Below are positions 36,991 through 45,654 of a stretch of DNA of 64,000 nt, piece after piece. The notes below the pieces were generated by a model. It did no database searches. It saw nothing but the letters and a program-made list of their open reading frames with translations, and was not told where the DNA came from. This DNA comes from Dictyobacter kobayashii (lineage in GTDB: Bacteria > Chloroflexota > Ktedonobacteria > Ktedonobacterales > Ktedonobacteraceae), in the NCBI RefSeq assembly GCF_003967555.1, contig NZ_BIFS01000001.1, positions 5,704,001 through 5,768,000 on the forward strand, in the 5' to 3' direction. The translations under genes and the position numbers were made by a program. Each line of letters begins with the position of its first letter. The stretch's first letter is position 1.

Positions 36991-39003
36991 CTACAGCTCG
37001 AAACGTAGCACGAAGCGGAGGCGCGCATCTTCTTCATACCACATTGGGAAATTGGTGCCCCAGACATTATTGAAGAGGTTGAGGTGGAATCCCTGCCCCA
37101 TCTGTGGTTTTTGGTCGGCAAAATCCAGCAAGGAGGGCCGACCAGGAGCCACCAGGGCGGAGTCCAGCAGCTCCAGGTCGAAGCGCCCCTGCAAATCGCT
37201 GTAGCGCACGCCCATTTCATCTACCGCGTGGAGGGTACGATTACCCCTCGATATCACTTCGAATGGTGAGATCCAGCTACCCAGCTTATGCAATTGCCAG
37301 ATGCCCTCGGTATAGACCTGTGGATGGAAAGAGTACCAGAGCGCCTCGGGTAAGCGATTGGCCTGTTTTTCAAACCACTGGAGCGTCATCTGCAGCGCTG
37401 GCTCGGCATCCGGCAGTCGCAGCTCTACCGTGACATAATGTGGTGCCCCATACTTTTGCCAGCTCTCATCCGGCATACTCAGCTCCAATAATATATGGCT
37501 GGCATTCGCGCTGCGCTGCTGATAGAGCCCCAGCAGCGTTGGCTGCCAGTGCCGATAGTGGTCAACCGCCTGCTCAATCCCTGGTTTGGTGAAGTCCTTG
37601 AACGACCACTCAAAGGTCGCTTCTTTATTGACCACATACTGCTCCCAGAAGCGCTCATATTCATGGTGGGAGAACAGCTCATATCCAAATGCCGCCAGTT
37701 CGTGGTCGTGTGAGGTCCAGATCCGTTCGTTTGAGCGCTGCTGCAGGTGGGAGATGGCCCCATGCTGATTAAAGCCCAGCACAAAATGGGGTGTTTCAAG
37801 CAGGGCAGTTGGATCTTCGATGCGCTGGTAATTGGTGAGGTCAGGGCGTACTGCCTGTAAGTCAGCCAGGGCCAGGCGCGCCTCTTCCCCCTCAGCAGAT
37901 GAGCCCAGCGCCTGCACCGCAGCCTGGATATATCCCCGCTGCTCCTGCCAGGATGACTCAAAGAACTGGCAGCGCTCCTCTTGCCGCATCGCCTGCAATT
38001 GGGCCGGCGTATAGCGGGTATAATCATCCAGGTAGGTCTTCTCATCCAGACCCCAGGTATGCTCGGGAACCAGGAGTAGCGCACCGCTCATGCCTTGATA
38101 GCGCTCATCCGTTGTGCTCAGGCGCCCTTCAGAGATCCATTGGCGGCGCAGGCGGCTCAGGGTGCGGAATTGAGCCACCTTCAATGGATCGCTTCCCACA
38201 CCATGAATCCAGGTATCACCCAGCTCCCCGCTCACCACTGGCAGCTGATCCTTAAAGGGCAGCAGTTCCTGGGTGAATGCATCCAGCGTCGACGCAAAGA
38301 TCTCGGCATCTGGATGTTGGGCGCGTAGTTGCTCAAAAGCGGCCAGTACCTGCTCACTGGTCTGGGGTCCTATGTTGTCCTGGGTATGGGCAAACGCCAG
38401 CGCGAGCGGTAGATCTGGCACCTCCATGAGATCACCATAAGAGCCAGGCTGGTACAGCACCATTAAATCCTGTCCGCTACTGGTGCGCCAGGTGAAGAGG
38501 CAGGGTACATCGGGATTTGTCGATGCGGCGTTGACGCCAATGTGCAGAAACTGGATCTTCGCCTGGGCCAGTAGCGGAACGATCCCGCGTGTATGGCCAG
38601 GCACATCGGTCATCTTTGCCGCCAGGGTCGTCTTCCCAAAGCGCTGATCCAGGGCCTGGAAAAGGCTCAAGCCATATTCAAAGAGAGAACCATCCAGCAA
38701 CTCGCTGTGCAGCGTAAAAGGCAGACCATGCCAGACCAGGTCCCCCTGCGCAATGGCCTGCTCGATCTGTACACGCTCAGATGCTGATGCCTGGGCCAGA
38801 TATTCGGAAAGAATCCAGGAGCCGGTTGTCCAGATAAACCTTTCAGGGCCGCCGCGCTCGCGCAGCTGGCGAGCGGTCTCCATCGCCTGAGGAAAGAACG
38901 ACGTAAAATAGCGCCGCTTGACATCTTCAGCCAGCTCGGTAAAGCCAACATCCAGGTGGGTTTTGAAAATCAGGTGAATACGTAGAGGATGAGCGGATGG
39001 CAT
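36991..39003 (-). CDS. DUF5054 / GH38-like glycosidase
   Basis: 670 residues. The N-terminus IHLIFKTHLDVGFTEL carries the HxD zinc pair of the GH38-type (beta/alpha)7 fold; FIWTTGSWIL, WHGLPFTLHSELLD, KMTDVPGHTRGIVPLL and WIHGVGSDPLK match DUF5054 proteins, which are related to alpha-mannosidases. The C-terminal half (from about 420) is beta-rich, like the mannosidase sandwich domains. A catalytic Asp is likely in MTDVPGHT. No signal peptide is seen, so it is probably cytoplasmic and may act on imported oligosaccharides. Activity is inferred. It lies far from the sugar-like ABC importer, so linkage to it is unproven. Confidence 0.8.
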   Translation of the reverse strand: MPSAHPLRIHLIFKTHLDVGFTELAEDVKRRYFTSFFPQAMETARQLRERGGPERFIWTTGSWILSEYLAQASASERVQIEQAIAQGDLVWHGLPFTLHSELLDGSLFEYGLSLFQALDQRFGKTTLAAKMTDVPGHTRGIVPLLAQAKIQFLHIGVNAASTNPDVPCLFTWRTSSGQDLMVLYQPGSYGDLMEVPDLPLALAFAHTQDNIGPQTSEQVLAAFEQLRAQHPDAEIFASTLDAFTQELLPFKDQLPVVSGELGDTWIHGVGSDPLKVAQFRTLSRLRRQWISEGRLSTTDERYQGMSGALLLVPEHTWGLDEKTYLDDYTRYTPAQLQAMRQEERCQFFESSWQEQRGYIQAAVQALGSSAEGEEARLALADLQAVRPDLTNYQRIEDPTALLETPHFVLGFNQHGAISHLQQRSNERIWTSHDHELAAFGYELFSHHEYERFWEQYVVNKEATFEWSFKDFTKPGIEQAVDHYRHWQPTLLGLYQQRSANASHILLELSMPDESWQKYGAPHYVTVELRLPDAEPALQMTLQWFEKQANRLPEALWYSFHPQVYTEGIWQLHKLGSWISPFEVISRGNRTLHAVDEMGVRYSDLQGRFDLELLDSALVAPGRPSLLDFADQKPQMGQGFHLNLFNNVWGTNFPMWYEEDARLRFVLRFEL

Positions 39004-39328
39004 ACGTTGTTTCTCTTTTCTAGAGAGTTGAATGGGTGCACCAGATATAAAAGTGGTGCTCAGGCAAAAAAGAGATCCTACTGGCTGAATCTACAGCTAT
39101 GCATAAAACTCTCTTTGTCATGCATTATAGATGATCAATATGGTTGCTGCCAATGGTTGAATCAACTAAGCGCAAGATCCGAGAAGTTTTTTTGCCTTTT
39201 TCATGCTATGCTAAACAGAATACAAAAGAAACGTATGTATTGATTTTATCAAGGCCGTCAAAAAAGCTCTTGCTTGGTAACGATAGCAACCACATTTTAT
39301 ACGAAGATTGTACGAAGGAGAGTTTTAC
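39004..39328. other. Divergent promoter region, nothing recognised
   Basis: AT-rich gap between the leftward glycosidase-like gene and the rightward VOC gene. No repeat of the common families and no credible gene were seen. Confidence 0.4.
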
Positions 39329-39733
39329 ATGGAACATGCAAAGCAGAAGATCACCACCTTTTTGATGTTTACTGGCAAAGCTGAAGAGGCTATGAATTAT
39401 TATGTATCAGTATTTGAGCAGGCAGAAATACTGAACGTTCAGCGCTATGGAGCCAACGAATCTGGTACTGAGGGAACCGTAGCGCACGCTACCTTTTCAC
39501 TCTATGGGCAGGTCTTTATGTGTATGGACAGCAATGTGGAGCATGGCTTTACCTTTACGCCCTCCATCTCATTATTTGTTGGCTGTAATACTGAAGCGGA
39601 GATTGATCAGCTCTTTGAGAAGTTATCTCAAGACGGCCAGGTATTGATGCCGCTATCGCGCTACCCATTTAGCGAAAAGTTCGGCTGGGTAGCCGATAAA
39701 TACGGCGTCTCATGGCAATTGAACCTGGAATGA
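39329..39733 (+). CDS. VOC family protein (PhnB-like)
   Basis: 134 residues from ATG 39329, which has AAGGAG 8 bases upstream. The PhnB-type VOC pattern is clear: ITTFLMFTGKAEEAMNYYVSVF (quoted in part), ILNVQRYG, VAHATFSLYGQVFMCMDS, then TEAEIDQLFEKLSQDGQVLMPL and FGWVADKYGVSWQLNL. Such proteins form beta-alpha-beta-beta-beta dimers. The substrate is unknown, and the group is often mis-called demethylubiquinone methyltransferase. Confidence 0.9.
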   Translation: MEHAKQKITTFLMFTGKAEEAMNYYVSVFEQAEILNVQRYGANESGTEGTVAHATFSLYGQVFMCMDSNVEHGFTFTPSISLFVGCNTEAEIDQLFEKLSQDGQVLMPLSRYPFSEKFGWVADKYGVSWQLNLE

Positions 39734-40100
39734 CCATCTGTACTTGCAGGGCTTGCCTCCAATACTTTTCATTTTCTCGCATGAAAAAGCAACAATAATA
39801 AAGATCTGTACGTGCGGGGCTTGTCCCCGCTTGATCCTTTCTCGCATGAAAAAGCAGCAATAATAAAGATCTGTACGTGCGGGGCTTGCCCCCCGCTTTT
39901 ATTCTTATCCGCATGAAAAAGCAACAATATCAATGATATGCATCGCATCAGCTATCAGCATAGCGCTTTTATTGGCGCGTTTTTGCTTGGGAAGGTTAAA
40001 AAGCGGGGGCAAGCCCCGCACGTACATTTTGCTGATATAGTTGCTTTAAGAGCTGGAAGGGATAAAGCGGGGAGATGTCCCCGCACGAACATTTAAGGCA
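39734..40100. repeat. Cluster of GC-hairpin / ACGTAC repeats
   Basis: Two tandem copies (cores near 39817 and 39880) spaced about 62 bp with CTCGCATGAAAAAGCA between them, then an inverted copy near 40003-40024 (GCGGGGGCAAGCCCCGCACGTAC) and a degenerate copy at 40067-40090. They lie between the convergent VOC and Nudix genes, leaving no room for a gene. Confidence 0.8.
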
Positions 40101-40925
40101 TCATTTATGGGAGGCGGCCAGGCGGACCAGTTGTTGGATGGTGAAATGGATGTCGTCGGGGGCGGGCAGTTCCATGACTCCGGCTAGCTCGACCCATTGT
40201 CCCTCGAATTCCGCGCCATCCTGACGTTCACCTTCGATATGACAGAGGTAGATGAAGTCATGGTGGTAGTGGGTGTCGATGTCCTCTAGCAAGACCTGGT
40301 AGGGAACAGGCAGCAGCTCGGCCTCGCCTAGCTTTGTGCCTACGCCATCTGGCTGCTGGATAAAGCGTACGCGATAGCCGGTCTCCTCAAAGACCTCGCG
40401 CGCCACTGCCTCATGGGGGTACTCGCCCTCATCGATATGACCACCGGGCGGGAACCAGCGACCATCGGCCTTGAGTATCATCAGGACATTCTTATAGTCT
40501 TCGCTCAGCACATAGGCTGTGGCCGTATAATCAAAGCTATGGCGTAGGCGGCCCGTGCTCTGGGCATTGAGGACACGGCGGCGGCTCTGTTCGGCCAGGA
40601 TAATGCCCTGCACTTGCACGAAGAGATTAGCGCTCTCCAGAACATAATCCACATAATTACCGATGGCTACCTCCTCCTCGCCGTCTACCAGCGCGAGCAG
40701 TCGCACATTATCAGGATAATTCTTGCGCCAGCGTGCCCCATCGCGTGGGCTACAGAGCGCCAGCATATCCTGTCCGGCCAGCATGGCTTGCTCGGTGGTG
40801 GTCGGATCAAGCGAGGCCGGAGCCAGGGTCGGTAGCGCCTTCAGCCAGCGTGGGAGCAGTTCCTGCATGGTTGGGGTCGCGGGAGCTAAGAGAAATAGGA
40901 GGCCACGCCTCTTTCCTTCAATCAT
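40101..40925 (-). CDS. Nudix hydrolase with an N-terminal extra domain
   Basis: 274 residues. The Nudix box GHIDEGEYPHEAVAREVFEETGY (about 161-183; G-x5-E-x7-REV-x-EE-x-G) marks a C-terminal hydrolase domain (about 130-265) preceded by YVLSEDYKNVLMILKADGRWFPPGG-like strands. The first 120 residues are an unrecognised alpha/beta region with QEQ-like helices. It would hydrolyse a nucleoside-diphosphate-linked compound in the cytoplasm. AAAGGAT lies 7 bases before the ATG. Confidence 0.88.
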   Translation of the reverse strand: MIEGKRRGLLFLLAPATPTMQELLPRWLKALPTLAPASLDPTTTEQAMLAGQDMLALCSPRDGARWRKNYPDNVRLLALVDGEEEVAIGNYVDYVLESANLFVQVQGIILAEQSRRRVLNAQSTGRLRHSFDYTATAYVLSEDYKNVLMILKADGRWFPPGGHIDEGEYPHEAVAREVFEETGYRVRFIQQPDGVGTKLGEAELLPVPYQVLLEDIDTHYHHDFIYLCHIEGERQDGAEFEGQWVELAGVMELPAPDDIHFTIQQLVRLAASHK

Positions 40926-41264
40926 AGAGAAAATCCTTTATCATACTGCCAGATCTATTCAGTTATAGAGTGCTTGTCTCGCTGGCTGTTATTGTGTTGG
41001 ATTGCTGCCAGCGAATCGACTCAACCAGGACTATCATATCAAAGCTGGCAATTGATAACAGTAATTGTCGGCCCAATGGCAAATATTCAAACGCACTGAT
41101 TTTCTCACAAAACTTTTCGTAATCTTATTTTGAGACGATCAGACAACAACCCAGGATGATCAGACATAGATTGCTTCTATACGCAAGGGTATACTCCCTA
41201 TAGAAAATATGTTCACCTTATGAGTAACATTGCTCTGAGGAAATCAGGTAAAAAGGAAACAACG
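40926..41264. other. Divergent intergenic region, nothing recognised
   Basis: About 340 bases between the Nudix gene and the SRPBCC gene. A weak direct repeat GATCAGACA (about 41136 and 41158) was seen. No credible gene. Confidence 0.4.
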
Positions 41265-41729
41265 ATGAATACCCTTGAACAGCAACATTACACCACTTCT
41301 TTTGTCGTAGACCAATCTCCCGCAGAAGTCTTTGCAGCTGTGAACAATGTTCGTGGCTGGTGGGCAGGAGAAATAAATGGAAGTACCGATACACTTGGCG
41401 CGGAGTTTACATACCGCTACAAAGATTTACACTACAGCACGCAGAAGATCATTGAATTGGTGCCAGAGAAAAAGGTTGTCTGGCGCGTCCTGGACAGCCA
41501 GCTTACCTTCGTGGAAGATAAAGACGAGTGGACAGACACGACTATCGTCTTTGAGATTACCCGGAAGGACGACAAAACCGAACTTCTCTTTACGCATGTT
41601 GGCCTGGTTCCTACCTTCGCGTGTTACAGTAATTGTTCAGGCGGCTGGGACTCTTTAATCCCCGAGAGCTTGCACGACCTCATTACCACAGGCAAAGGGT
41701 ACCCCGCAGAGGGAAAAGGGTTAGATTAA
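41265..41729 (+). CDS. SRPBCC / AHSA1-like protein
   Basis: 154 residues from ATG 41265, preceded by AAGGAA six bases upstream; the longer frame from 41220 has no site. The START-like fold is shown by the N-terminal strand SFVVDQSPAEVFAAVNNVRGWW (quoted in part), KIIELVPEKKVVWRV, TTIVFEITRKDDKTELLFTHVGL and the terminal helix WDSLIPESLHDLITTGKG. The Cys-containing NCSGGW is typical of AHSA1-like members. The ligand is unknown. Confidence 0.9.
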   Translation: MNTLEQQHYTTSFVVDQSPAEVFAAVNNVRGWWAGEINGSTDTLGAEFTYRYKDLHYSTQKIIELVPEKKVVWRVLDSQLTFVEDKDEWTDTTIVFEITRKDDKTELLFTHVGLVPTFACYSNCSGGWDSLIPESLHDLITTGKGYPAEGKGLD

Positions 41730-41847
41730 GACTGATTGAGGGTCGTAGCCTGCTAAAAAGCTCAGCCTGTAACGTCTTTTCAAAGAGGGGAACTATAAAA
41801 GAAGCTCTTTGTGTTGGTTTACAGGCTGGGCACTGAAAGGATGCATT

Positions 41848-42339
41848 ATGATGTATCGAAGGCGTTATCGTGGCAGGCAGAATCCGTTGCTGGCGGGCCT
41901 GATCCTCTTTTTTATTGGCTTTATTTTTGTTATTGTAGCGGCTGTTTTTTTGTTCATCAATCAAGCATTTTTAGCGGGCGCCGTTTCGACGACCGGACGT
42001 ATTGTAGCATGTACCTATAGCGTGGATAGTGGACCTGCCGCTATCTCCTTGGCCAATAGCACTTGCCAACCTACCGTCACTTTCACCACCCAATCAGGTC
42101 AGGAAATTACTTTTACTTCCTCTTTCTCGTCCAGCTCATATAATAAAGGGGATAATGTCCAGGTCAGCTATCATCCCAATCATCCAGCCGATGCGCGTAT
42201 CTCGGATTTTATTGCCTTATGGTTGTTTCCGCTGATCTTTGGTGGGGTGGGTGCGCTCCTCTGGCTTATTGGAGCCTGCCTGATTGGGATACCTTTGCTG
42301 TTCCGACTGACGCTGGTACAAGCGGCCAATGGTAGATAA
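41848..42339 (+). CDS. DUF3592 membrane protein
   Basis: 163 residues from ATG 41848 (AAAGG 7 bases upstream). A basic N-terminus precedes a membrane segment (about 13-38), then an extracytoplasmic beta domain (TTGRIVACTYS ... CQPTVTFTTQSGQEITFTSS ... NKGDNVQVSYHPNHPADARI) and a second segment (about 125-150). This is the DUF3592 arrangement. Its stop is 10 bases before the peptidase start, so the two are likely co-transcribed. Confidence 0.85.
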   Translation: MMYRRRYRGRQNPLLAGLILFFIGFIFVIVAAVFLFINQAFLAGAVSTTGRIVACTYSVDSGPAAISLANSTCQPTVTFTTQSGQEITFTSSFSSSSYNKGDNVQVSYHPNHPADARISDFIALWLFPLIFGGVGALLWLIGACLIGIPLLFRLTLVQAANGR

Positions 42340-42349
42340 GGATTTTTGC

Positions 42350-44293
42350 ATGTCTGAATTGAATGCCGAGCAGATCGTCGATTTAACTACTCCTGGAGAG
42401 CTACAACTTTCTGCCGATGGGGCGCGCGTCGCCTATGTGTTGCAGGCTGGGAGCAAGAAGGATGAGCATGGGGCCAGCTCGTTGTGGGTTGTGCCCACCG
42501 ATGGCTCTGCTCCTACCCGACAGTTTACGTCGGGCGAGGCCAAAGATAGCAGTCCAGGGTGGTCGCCGGATGGGCGGCAGCTGGCCTTCCTCTCGGATCG
42601 CGCTAAACGAGGCACGGCACAGCTCTACGCGTTGCCGGTTGATGGTGGTGAGGCTCGCCTGCTGGGCGACAAGGAGAGTAAGCAGGCTGTAAAACAGTTC
42701 GCCTGGTCGCCGGGTGGTGGCCTGATCGCTTTTAGCAGCGCGGATGAGCAAACTGAAGATGAGGAGCGGCGCGAGAAAGAGCGCGACGATGTCAATGTGT
42801 ATGGCGAGCGGTTCAAATATGCGCGCCTGCGCCTGCTCTCGCTGGCCTCGAACGAGGTCACCACCCTGGTCAGCCAGGAACGACACGTAGCTGATTTCGC
42901 CTGGCATCCACAGGGTACTGAACTGGCCTATGTGACCTGGCAGACCCCGGAACTGGAGTCGCTGGCCCACGAGCAGGTCATTGAGCGTATCCCCCTGGCT
43001 GGTGGTGAGGCCCAGGTTGTCTGCCGCTGGCCTGGCTCAGTGGGCGACCTCACCTGGTCTGAGGATGGCAAGCTTCTCTTTTTTATGAGCTCCGCCAGCC
43101 ATAAAGCGCAATCCTCGCAGGTCGTCTATTGCGTGGCGGCTGAGGGCGGCGAGCCCCGACGCCTGGCCGGTGGCGAGACCAACTGTGCCTTGCAATTGTT
43201 CCCGTTGCACTATCAGCAGCAGGTAGCGCTCTCTGTGGCCGAGGGACTCTCTCAGCAGTTGTATCGTCTGGATGGCCAGAGCGGCGAGCTGAGCAGGATC
43301 TTTCCTGCCACCGAACAGGAAGAAATTGCCTTTGGCTCGACCGATGTACGTCGGCTAGAGGATGGCCGCATCGTGCTGGCCATGGCACGCGCTACCAGCA
43401 CCCAACCAGCCGAGGTCTGGGTCGCAACCGGGAATGCTGGTGAGCCGCTGAGTGATATGCGACAGCTTTCAGCGCACCATCAAGAGCTGGCCGGCATCCC
43501 TTTTGTTGAGCAAGAAGCCTTTTATTGGACAGCGCCCGATGGTTGGAAATTGGATGGACTCCTGTTGCGTCCCGCTACGGCTAGCGAAGGCCAGCGGCTC
43601 CCTACAGTGGTCCTGGTGCATGGTGGCCCCTATGGTCGCTGGCGCGCTGGCTTCAACCTCTCCTGGGGGAACTGGGCTCAATGGCTGGCCCTGGCCGGCT
43701 ATGCGGTCCTCATGCCCAATCCTCGTGGCGGGTCCGGACACGGAGAAGAGTTTGCGGCCGCCGCCCTGGGTGATGTCGGTGGGGCCGACTATGGCGATGT
43801 CATGGCCGCCGTAGATGCCGCCATCGAGCGCGGCATTGCTGATCCTGAGCGTCTGGGTATCGGCGGTTGGAGTCAGGGAGGCTTTATGTCGGCCTGGGCC
43901 GTTACCCAGACCAGCCGCTTTAAGGCCGCTATCATGGGAGCCGGCGTCTCCGACTGGGGCTTGATGGTCCAGACCAGCGACCTGCCCGCCTTCGAGCAAG
44001 AACTAGGCGCTACCGCTCCCTGGGATGGCCTGGCCGCCCAGCGCCATCGCGAGTTGAGCCCGATCACCTTCGCCAGCCAGGTCAAGACCCCCGTTTTGAT
44101 CCTGCACGGTGAGAACGATGCCCGTGTACCTGTCAGCCAGGCCATCGGCTTCCACCGCGCCCTGCGCCACTACCAGGTCCCGGCCGAAATGGCCCTCTAC
44201 CCGCGCGAGCCGCACGGCATCAGCGAACGAGCCCACCAGCTCGACCTGCTCTACCGCGTTCGCCGCTGGTATGACCGCTGGCTCCGTGCCTGA
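42350..44293 (+). CDS. S9 family peptidase (acylaminoacyl-peptidase-like)
   Basis: 647 residues from ATG 42350 (AAGGAT 7 bases upstream; an in-frame ATG at 42329 overlaps the previous gene). The N-terminal half is a WD40/PD40-like propeller (SPGWSPDGRQLAFLSDR, AWSPGGGLIAFSSAD, TWSEDGKLLFFMSSA). The C-terminal alpha/beta-hydrolase has VVLVHGGPYGRW, the nucleophile GGWSQGGFMSAW, Asp in LHGENDARVPVSQA and His in PREPHGISERAH. No signal peptide, so it is cytoplasmic. It would cleave short or N-acylated peptides. Confidence 0.95.
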   Translation: MSELNAEQIVDLTTPGELQLSADGARVAYVLQAGSKKDEHGASSLWVVPTDGSAPTRQFTSGEAKDSSPGWSPDGRQLAFLSDRAKRGTAQLYALPVDGGEARLLGDKESKQAVKQFAWSPGGGLIAFSSADEQTEDEERREKERDDVNVYGERFKYARLRLLSLASNEVTTLVSQERHVADFAWHPQGTELAYVTWQTPELESLAHEQVIERIPLAGGEAQVVCRWPGSVGDLTWSEDGKLLFFMSSASHKAQSSQVVYCVAAEGGEPRRLAGGETNCALQLFPLHYQQQVALSVAEGLSQQLYRLDGQSGELSRIFPATEQEEIAFGSTDVRRLEDGRIVLAMARATSTQPAEVWVATGNAGEPLSDMRQLSAHHQELAGIPFVEQEAFYWTAPDGWKLDGLLLRPATASEGQRLPTVVLVHGGPYGRWRAGFNLSWGNWAQWLALAGYAVLMPNPRGGSGHGEEFAAAALGDVGGADYGDVMAAVDAAIERGIADPERLGIGGWSQGGFMSAWAVTQTSRFKAAIMGAGVSDWGLMVQTSDLPAFEQELGATAPWDGLAAQRHRELSPITFASQVKTPVLILHGENDARVPVSQAIGFHRALRHYQVPAEMALYPREPHGISERAHQLDLLYRVRRWYDRWLRA

Positions 44294-44308
44294 CCCCAAT
44301 CCTCATAA

Positions 44309-44340
44309 GGGGCGCACATACTCGTATGTGTGCCCTTTTT
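44309..44340 (+). terminator. Rho-independent terminator
   Basis: GGGCGCACATAC-TC-GTATGTGTGCCC (one mismatch) followed directly by TTTTT, 16 bases after the peptidase stop. The run up to 44550 holds nothing else recognisable. Confidence 0.9.
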
Positions 44341-44550
44341 AGCGCTTTTTCTTAGCATATATGTCGCTTCTATCGCCCGGGCAGCTATGACATTTGTCAT
44401 GCTGAGGTGGTGATGAATTGCACTAGGGCAACTCCTCTGTTGCGGTTATGCTTTGGACATAGAAATTGATGGATGTTCAAGCGCGACCGCAGAAATTATC
44501 CGCTTGACGTAGTGCAATAGAGAAAGAAAGCAAAAAAGAGGAGTGATGAG

Positions 44551-45245
44551 ATGTCTACACGATTGTTTCGCTTGCTGATAGCGCTGTGCGGCTTTGTTGG
44601 TGTGGTGGCATTGGTGGGGTCGTTTTCGATTAACCCGGCTCCCCGGCCGGCTCAACGCTGGCGCAGATAGTAGCGTTTGGTCAGCAACACAAGAATTTGA
44701 TCCTGGCCAGCTCGTGGCTGCAGGCCATAGGCTCATTACTGAACGTCATCTTTATCCTGGCGCTTGTCTCTATGTCTGGAGCGATCAATCGTCTGGCGGG
44801 TTGGTTAACTGCCCTGGGTGGCGTCGTCGTTTTATGTATTAGCCTGGTCGAAGTCAGCCTCTATATCAGCTCGGTTCAGAGTGTCATCAGCGGCAATTTA
44901 ACGGCTCTTTCTGTGAGCTTGATTTTGAACCAGGCGATCCAACACGCCTATGTGCTGGTACCGGCTCCATTGATCATGCTGGGCCTGGGCGCTATCATCC
45001 TGGACACACGCCTGCTGCCCCGCATCTTTGGCTACCTGGCCCTGGCCTTCGGGATTGCCATGGGAGTTCTGGGCATCTTCGGACTCTTCATGCCCCTCCA
45101 GGCCGTTATCGACATGGTCCTGACCGGCCAGGAAGTCTGGTTTGCCGCTGTCGCCATCGCCATTGCGCTTGGCGCCACCAAAGCCATCGAGCCCCCACCC
45201 GCAATCCAGGTATCGGCGCAGAACCCGGCGCAGAATACAATATAA
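44551..45245 (+). CDS. Polytopic membrane protein, DUF4386-like (frameshifted)
   Basis: The restored 231-residue protein has about six membrane segments: RLLIALCGFVGVVALVGSF (about 5-24), IGSLLNVIFILALVSMSG, WLTALGGVVVLCISLVEV, a long pair near the middle, and IFGYLALAFGIAMGVLGIFG. The frame breaks in CCCC 44641-44644; one more C gives PAPPAGSTLAQIVAFGQQ and joins the N-terminal piece to the longer frame from 44697. AGAGGAG is 7 bases before ATG 44551. The DUF4386 assignment is tentative. Confidence 0.65.
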
Positions 45246-45274
45246 CCAGAGCAAAAACGAACGAACAGCACACG

Positions 45275-45299
45275 CGCCCGCGAGGGGCGCTTTTTTCTT
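45275..45299 (+). terminator. Rho-independent terminator
   Basis: GCGCCC-GCGA-GGGGCGC followed by TTTTTTC, 30 bases after the membrane-protein stop. The stem core is identical to that at 15634-15652. Confidence 0.9.
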
Positions 45300-45329
45300 G
45301 CCACGGGTCGCGCAACGAGCTTCGCAACA

Positions 45330-45520
45330 AGCACAGGGCTTTTTCATGTTTGTCCAGCGATCGCAGGGAGATCACGAGCAAGCGAGAAGATGTCCATTCT
45401 TTCCTGTGTTGGGTGTGTTTGGTGGGTGGCCGCAGCCACCTACCAAACACACCCAACCTCCCAACCCGGCGCCGCAGGCGCCAAAGAGGAACATGAAAAA
45501 GCCCTGCCACAAGCAAGAGA
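45330..45520. repeat. Nested inverted repeat before the UvrA-like gene
   Basis: An inner palindrome (about 45408-45462: GTTGGGTGTGTTTGGTGGGT and near-complement around GGCCGCAGCC) is enclosed by an outer inverted repeat, CAGGGCTTTTTCATGTT on the left (about 45336-45352) and AACATGAAAAAGCCCTG on the right (about 45490-45506). No coding sequence. Role unknown; MITE-like or attenuator are both possible. Confidence 0.7.
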
Positions 45521-45654
45521 GAAGAAGTTTTGCTAATCATTCTGTGCTATACTGCTCATTTGTAGAGCTAAGAGCGGAGGCGCGAACAAAGGCGCTCTGA
45601 CAGTGGAAGTCAGGGAAAGCCTGCTTAAAAAATCCGGAGGGAATACACATCAGC

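Noticed and set aside
42401..44299. Several long minus-strand frames (up to 189 residues) over the S9 peptidase
   Set aside because: GC-rich antisense frames opposite a gene with a complete catalytic triad; no motif or ribosome site.
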